A stretch of 46,121 nucleotides of DNA, from NCBI RefSeq assembly GCF_003461955.1, contig NZ_QTYB01000020.1:1-46121 (forward strand), given 5' to 3'. Source of the DNA: Ruminococcus sp. AM36-2AA (GTDB taxonomy: Bacteria > Bacillota > Clostridia > Lachnospirales > Lachnospiraceae). Each line of letters starts with the position of its first letter. The stretch's first letter is position 1. Under the pieces are notes generated by a model, which worked only from the letters and a program-made list of their open reading frames with translations, was not told the origin of the DNA and did not search any database. Below, one piece after another: positions 42,832-46,121 of this stretch. Position numbers and translations under genes: made by a program.

Positions 42832-44127
42832 ATGTTAGACATTAAGTTTGTGAGAGAGAATCCGGAGGTTGTAAAACAGAATATCCGCAACAAGTTCCAG
42901 GACAGCAAACTGGAGCTGGTTGACAAGGTTCTCGAACTTGATAAAGAGAACAGAGAGATTAAGCAGGAGGTTGAGGCTCTCCGTGCTGAGAGAAACAAGA
43001 TCTCCAAACAGATCGGTGCTCTTATGGGCCAGGGAAAAAGAGAAGAGGCAGAAGAGGTTAAAAAACAGGTTGCTGCATCCGGAACACGTATCGAGGAACT
43101 TTCCCAGAGAGAGAAAGAGGTTGAGGAAGAGCTTCTGAAAGACATGATGGTAATCCCGAACATCATCGATCCTTCGGTACCGATCGGTAAAGATGACAGC
43201 CAGAACGTAGAGATCGAGAAATTCGGTGAGCCGGTTGTTCCGGATTTCGAAGTTCCATATCATACAGATATCATGGAGAGCTTTGACGGAATCGATCTTG
43301 ACAGCGCAAGACGTGTTGCAGGTAACGGATTCTATTATCTGATGGGAGACATCGCACGTCTTCATTCCGCAGTAATTTCCTACGCAAGAGATTTCATGAT
43401 CAATCGTGGATTTACTTACTGTGTACCGCCTTTCATGATCAGAAGCAACGTTGTTACAGGTGTTATGAGCTTTGCTGAGATGGACGCTATGATGTACAAG
43501 ATCGAGGGTGAGGATCTTTACCTGATCGGTACAAGTGAGCATTCCATGATCGGTAAATTCATTGACCAGATCATTCCGGAGGAAGAGCTTCCGAAAACAC
43601 TTACAAGCTATTCTCCATGCTTCCGTAAAGAGAAAGGTGCTCACGGACTTGAGGAGAGAGGTGTTTACCGTATCCATCAGTTCGAGAAACAGGAGATGAT
43701 CGTTGTCTGCAAGCCAGAGGAGAGCAAAATGTGGTTCGACAAACTGTGGCAGAATACAGTAGATCTGTTCCGTTCTCTTGATATTCCGGTTCGTACACTT
43801 GAGTGCTGCTCCGGTGACCTCGCTGACCTTAAGGTGAAATCTCTTGATGTTGAGGCATGGTCCCCACGTCAGAAGAAATACTTCGAGGTAGGAAGCTGCT
43901 CCAACCTTGGTGATGCACAGGCACGTCGTCTGAAGATCCGTGTAAACGGAAAAGATGGTAAGAAATATCTTGCACATACATTAAATAACACAGTAGTAGC
44001 ACCTCCGAGAATGCTCATCGCTTTCCTGGAGAATAACCTGAATGCAGACGGTTCTGTAAGCATTCCAAAAGCTCTGCAGCCATACATGGGCGGTATGACA
44101 AAGATTGAGAAAAAGACACGCGCGTAA
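42832..44127 (+). CDS. serS: serine-tRNA ligase
   Basis: Class II aminoacyl-tRNA synthetase that charges tRNA-Ser (and tRNA-Sec where present). It has 431 residues. The N-terminal antiparallel coiled coil (~25-105) grips the long variable arm of the tRNA. Motif 2 is present as SPCFRKEKGAHG, and the TSEHSMIG block binds serine. Motif 3 is unusual: LNNTVVAPPRMLIAFLEN instead of the common bacterial LNGSGLAVGRTLVAILEN, though its arginine is kept. AGGAGG precedes the ATG. No T-box leader is seen; it follows DUF4446 by only 27 bases. Confidence 0.95.
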   Translation: MLDIKFVRENPEVVKQNIRNKFQDSKLELVDKVLELDKENREIKQEVEALRAERNKISKQIGALMGQGKREEAEEVKKQVAASGTRIEELSQREKEVEEELLKDMMVIPNIIDPSVPIGKDDSQNVEIEKFGEPVVPDFEVPYHTDIMESFDGIDLDSARRVAGNGFYYLMGDIARLHSAVISYARDFMINRGFTYCVPPFMIRSNVVTGVMSFAEMDAMMYKIEGEDLYLIGTSEHSMIGKFIDQIIPEEELPKTLTSYSPCFRKEKGAHGLEERGVYRIHQFEKQEMIVVCKPEESKMWFDKLWQNTVDLFRSLDIPVRTLECCSGDLADLKVKSLDVEAWSPRQKKYFEVGSCSNLGDAQARRLKIRVNGKDGKKYLAHTLNNTVVAPPRMLIAFLENNLNADGSVSIPKALQPYMGGMTKIEKKTRA

Positions 44128-44160
44128 GAGAAACGCAGGCTTTTTCAGGGAGGTGTTCTT

Positions 44161-45036
44161 GTGCATAGTTATTTAAAGGCCGTTGGCTTTTCACAGGTTA
44201 CCAGAAGAAGTGAAGTAAAAGAGATCATCCGTGATGTGATCGCAAACTACGATGAAAAAGTTTGCGTGGAAAATCATCCGGAAGGTGTATTTGTACAGTT
44301 TTCTAAGAATTACGGCTGCGACTGTGGAATCAGCGTTTGTGGTCAGTACGATGAGAACGGTGAGTTTCACGTGGAATATTATTTCCCGTTTTTCAGAGGA
44401 ACAGGAATCACATCCAGGGAAAAAGTAACTGTTGAACGTCATACAGAGAAAGAATCTTATGCAGGTGCATGTGATGATCTTCGTATTGGTGTGACGATGA
44501 TCTTTTATCTGCAGAATCCGGCAGAATATATGCAGGAAAAATGCAGAGGCCTGAAAGATCCCGGAAACAGACCTGTAACCGTTTCCGGTCTTGCTTCAGA
44601 AGGAAAGATCCTTTTTCCGGTGCAGAAAGATAAAGAAGCTGTAAAGGTGGAGCGAGAGCTTGCCAAAAACAGAACGAATCTTATCGAGGCTGCAAGAAAT
44701 GGTGATGAGGAAGCAATGGAAAGCCTTACAATGGAAGATATGGATACGTATTCCATGATCTCCCAGAGGATCGTTACTGACGATATTTTAACCATTGTGG
44801 ATTCCTATTTCATGCCATATGGAATTGAGTGTGACCAGTACAATGTACTTGGCGAGATTCTGGACATCATGAAATTTAAGAATATCCTGACTGGCGAAGA
44901 AATCTGCCAGATGACTATTGAGAGCAACGATATGCAGTTTGATGTCTGCATCAACAGCAAAGATCTTCTCGGTGAGCCGGCAGTTGGCCGCCGCTTTAAA
45001 GGAACGATCTGGCTGCAGGGACAGCTGCATTATTGA
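44161..45036 (+). CDS. DUF3881 family protein
   Basis: A 291-residue cytoplasmic protein of unknown function, resembling the DUF3881 family largely confined to Lachnospiraceae and relatives. The N-terminal half (HSYLKAVGFSQVTRRSEVKE, then CDCGISVCGQYDENGEFHVE) is mixed alpha/beta. The C-terminal half contains a YNVLGEILDIMKFKNILTGE block and ends in GRRFKGTIWLQGQLHY. The start is a GTG with GGGAGG upstream. It follows serS by 33 bases, so it probably belongs to the parA-serS operon. Confidence 0.8.
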   Translation: MHSYLKAVGFSQVTRRSEVKEIIRDVIANYDEKVCVENHPEGVFVQFSKNYGCDCGISVCGQYDENGEFHVEYYFPFFRGTGITSREKVTVERHTEKESYAGACDDLRIGVTMIFYLQNPAEYMQEKCRGLKDPGNRPVTVSGLASEGKILFPVQKDKEAVKVERELAKNRTNLIEAARNGDEEAMESLTMEDMDTYSMISQRIVTDDILTIVDSYFMPYGIECDQYNVLGEILDIMKFKNILTGEEICQMTIESNDMQFDVCINSKDLLGEPAVGRRFKGTIWLQGQLHY

Positions 45037-45123
45037 AAAAAATCTCGGGGTCTGAGATGAATATTTTACTTTCGCTGCTTTGCCGGCAAAGTAACAGGAG
45101 TTTGCCAGACACGGAATTAATTC

Positions 45124-45152
45124 TTGTAATTTCAAAATAAATATAGTAAAAT
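45124..45152 (+). promoter_or_regulatory. promoter of the host tRNA-Arg gene
   Basis: TTGTAA (45124-45129) and TAAAAT (45147-45152) are spaced 17 bp. It is followed at once by a perfect 11-bp hairpin (45156-45196, GGTTGTGAAAC stem) before the tRNA begins. This fits the original promoter of the now interrupted tRNA. Confidence 0.6.
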
Positions 45153-45155
45153 AAT

Positions 45156-45196
45156 GGTTGTGAAACTTCCGGAAGCATCCGAAATGTTTCACAACC
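45156..45196 (+). repeat. strong leader hairpin before the interrupted tRNA
   Basis: GGTTGTGAAAC and GTTTCACAACC pair perfectly over 11 bp, enclosing CATCCG-type loop sequence. It lies where the transcript should start, seven bases before the tRNA fragment. Such a hairpin at the 5' end of a tRNA precursor is unusual. Confidence 0.7.
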
Positions 45197-45202
45197 ATAT
45201 AT

Positions 45203-45242
45203 GTCCTCGTAGCTCAGCTGGATAGAGCACTCGCCTCCTAAG
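45203..45242 (+). pseudogene. 5' half of tRNA-Arg(CCT), interrupted at the anticodon arm
   Basis: GTCCTCG (acceptor strand), the D arm GCTCAGCTGGATAGAGC and the anticodon arm CTCGC-CTCCTAA-G are intact. The sequence then diverges (AGAAAGCC) where GCGAG should close the anticodon stem. No matching 3' half (expected to end CGAGGAC) occurs in the window. The 33 bases at 45210-45242 are identical to 45482-45514 in the complete tRNA downstream. This is the expected left junction (attL) of an integrated element. Confidence 0.85.
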
Positions 45243-45474
45243 AGAAAGCCGAGGCATTCCCCAAAGGGAAAAAATGAAAAACAACTTTCAGTTCGAATCT
45301 ATTCTGAAAAATGCTAATGGTGACAACAAAGCATTCCCCAAATTGGGGAACGTTCTAATGTTACCAAATCAAAAAAATCTGTAGATTGACAACTCGAAAA
45401 AGAGTTGATAATCTTATATATGGCCGAAGGGAGAAATCCTAGAAACCCAGTAAAATCAAGGGTTTGCGGCATGT
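45243..45474. other. left end of the integrated element: arm-site-like repeats and tRNA promoter
   Basis: GCATTCCCCAAA occurs at 45254-45265 and 45331-45342, the second as part of TTCCCC/GGGGAA. A related inverted TTTGGGAATG lies at 45771-45780. Such repeats flanking a core are typical of the arm sites bound by tyrosine integrases. A sigma-A promoter at 45386-45414 drives the complete tRNA. No gene is visible. Confidence 0.6.
45386..45414 (+). promoter_or_regulatory. promoter of the element-borne tRNA-Arg
   Basis: A perfect TTGACA (45386-45391) and TAATCT (45409-45414) are spaced exactly 17 bp, 60 bases before the complete tRNA. The spacer contains AACTC/GAGTT, a small inverted repeat that might bind a regulator. 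Confidence 0.75.
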
Positions 45475-45548
45475 GTCGTCATAGCTCAGCTGGATAGAGC
45501 ACTCGCCTCCTAAGCGAGGGGTCGGAGGTTCAAATCCTCTTGGCGACG
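45475..45548 (+). tRNA. tRNA-Arg (anticodon CCT)
   Basis: A complete 74-base cloverleaf: acceptor GTCGTCA/TGGCGAC (one G-T wobble), D stem GCTC/GAGC, anticodon stem CTCGC/GCGAG with loop CTCCTAA (anticodon CCT, reading AGG), T stem GGAGG/CCTCT with TTCAAAT loop, and discriminator G. CCA is not encoded. It shares 33 identical bases with the interrupted tRNA upstream but has a different acceptor stem, so it is not simply the host gene restored. A terminator follows. Confidence 0.92.
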
Positions 45549-45971
45549 GGCTTCAAAGCGTTCGAAAATGTTAGCTGGATTAGCTGACAACGAACGCTTT
45601 TGTTATTTTCTAATCACGTTCGTGAGATGAAATTCCATTCAAAATGATCAATTTCCAGCTAACGCAATCCGATTTTTGTTAGCTGACAGCTAATCAAAAT
45701 CACCGGTTTGCAAACATGGGTTTTAGGAAGTCCAGCTAACATTTGGGTTCCGCTCTGTTGTCACCCCTTATTTGGGAATGTAAATCAGAGAAAAGGCGGG
45801 AAAAGAAACAATCTCTCCCAAACCTGCAAACATAAATTAGCTGAAACAGTATTCAATTCTATTAGCTACAGCTAATGGTCAAACAGCAATGTTTGTTTGG
45901 AACTTTACTATCTATAAAAGTTCCAGGCAGGCATTTTTTAGTGTCCTGAATCCTGGAGGAAAGGAGTCAAG
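45549..45971. other. element leader region with TTAGCTG/CAGCTAA motif series
   Basis: Repeated (A/T)TAGCTG or CAGCTAA half sites appear at about 45571, 45580, 45658, 45680, 45687, 45732, 45838, 45862 and 45868. Several form palindromes, TTAGCTGACAGCTAA (~45679) and TTAGCTACAGCTAA (~45861). The region leads into a ParB-like gene. It may be the operator or partition/replication site of the element. Confidence 0.65.
45555..45610 (+). terminator. terminator of the element-borne tRNA-Arg
   Basis: AAAGCGTTCG and CGAACGCTTT form a perfect 10-bp stem, followed by TGTTATTTT. The 26-base loop carries two TTAGCTG motifs of the adjoining repeat series. Confidence 0.75.
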
Positions 45972-46121
45972 ATGGCTGAGCCAAACAGACAATCAGGAGA
46001 AAACGAAGAAAGAATCATAGAAATTGAGATTGAGCGTCTTCGTCCGTTCAAAGAGCACCCGTTTCAGGTAAAAGATTGGAAAGATATTTTCATAAAGAGA
46101 TTGCAAGGGTGCAGGCACAAT
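45972..46121 (+). CDS. ParB-like N-terminal domain protein, start only (runs off the window)
   Basis: The first 50 codons of a gene beginning MAEPNRQSGENEERIIEIEI, with AAAGGAG five bases before the ATG. Residues 17-35 (EIEIERLRPFKEHPFQVKD) match the opening of ParB/Spo0J-type proteins carried by conjugative elements and phages. The following residues (WKDIFIKRLQGCRHN) do not continue that family pattern as I know it, so the gene may be divergent, frameshifted or interrupted. It would be the element's own partition-like or regulatory protein, distinct from the chromosomal ParB at 41339. Confidence 0.6.
   Translation, partial: MAEPNRQSGENEERIIEIEIERLRPFKEHPFQVKDWKDIFIKRLQGCRHN

Noticed and set aside
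42835..43977. 380-codon minus-strand frame opposite serS
   Set aside because: No domain or start signal, and serS is certain on the plus strand.
45475..45548. Complete tRNA as the regenerated host gene in a standard 3'-end integration
   Set aside because: The leftover upstream fragment is a 5' half, not a 3' fragment, and its acceptor strand does not match the complete tRNA's 3' strand.

Overview
The window is the chromosomal replication-origin region of a low-to-mid-GC Gram-positive anaerobe, most likely a member of the Lachnospiraceae (Clostridia). That placement rests on the gene set: dnaA-dnaN-yaaA-recF on one side, rpmH-rnpA-yidD-yidC-jag-mnmE-mnmG-rsmG and parA-parB-DUF4446-serS-DUF3881 on the other, plus a DUF1002 secreted protein, a CBS/DRTGG-type family II pyrophosphatase and a YhgE/Pip protein. 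Species cannot be named from sequence alone. The origin lies around 15.4-17.4 kb: a cluster of DnaA boxes upstream of dnaA and a second, weaker group between dnaA and dnaN. Almost everything left of it is on the minus strand and most of what lies right of it is on the plus strand, as expected for replication running outwards.

Left arm (0-17 kb, minus strand): a LuxR-type regulator, then about 0.9 kb of cytosine-rich non-coding DNA with tandem repeats and a striking 279-bp nested palindrome; murA; a divergent shikimate-kinase-like gene; a flavin reductase; the pyrophosphatase; a three-S1-domain RNA-binding protein; a DUF1002 secreted protein; rsmA; a 979-residue TPR/acidic/P-loop protein with no obvious characterised counterpart; then recF, yaaA, dnaN and dnaA. 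gyrB/gyrA, which commonly follow recF, are absent here.

Right arm (17.5-25.8 kb, plus strand): ribosomal protein L34, RNase P protein, YidD, YidC, Jag/KhpB, MnmE, MnmG and RsmG, i.e. translation, membrane insertion and tRNA wobble modification. In many Firmicutes parA-parB follow rsmG closely. Here about 14.8 kb intervene (25.8-40.6 kb): a four-gene Gld-like ABC exporter operon, YhgE/Pip with a nearby TetR regulator, an alpha/beta hydrolase, an SseB-domain protein, and a repeat-rich gene-poor stretch. Four perfect 16-bp parS sites (30807, 35891, 37509, 40471) lie in this interval, one of them inside a coding sequence. The same stretch carries most copies of a roughly 165-bp multi-hairpin repeat family and a 17-bp-TIR MITE.

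Right edge (45.2-46.1 kb): the 5' half of a tRNA-Arg(CCT) gene is cut at the anticodon arm and followed by foreign-looking DNA. That DNA brings its own promoter, a complete tRNA-Arg(CCT) with a different acceptor stem, a terminator, repeated TTAGCTG/CAGCTAA motifs and the start of a ParB-like gene. I read this as the left end of an integrated mobile element that breaks the host tRNA and supplies a replacement. The other end lies outside the window.
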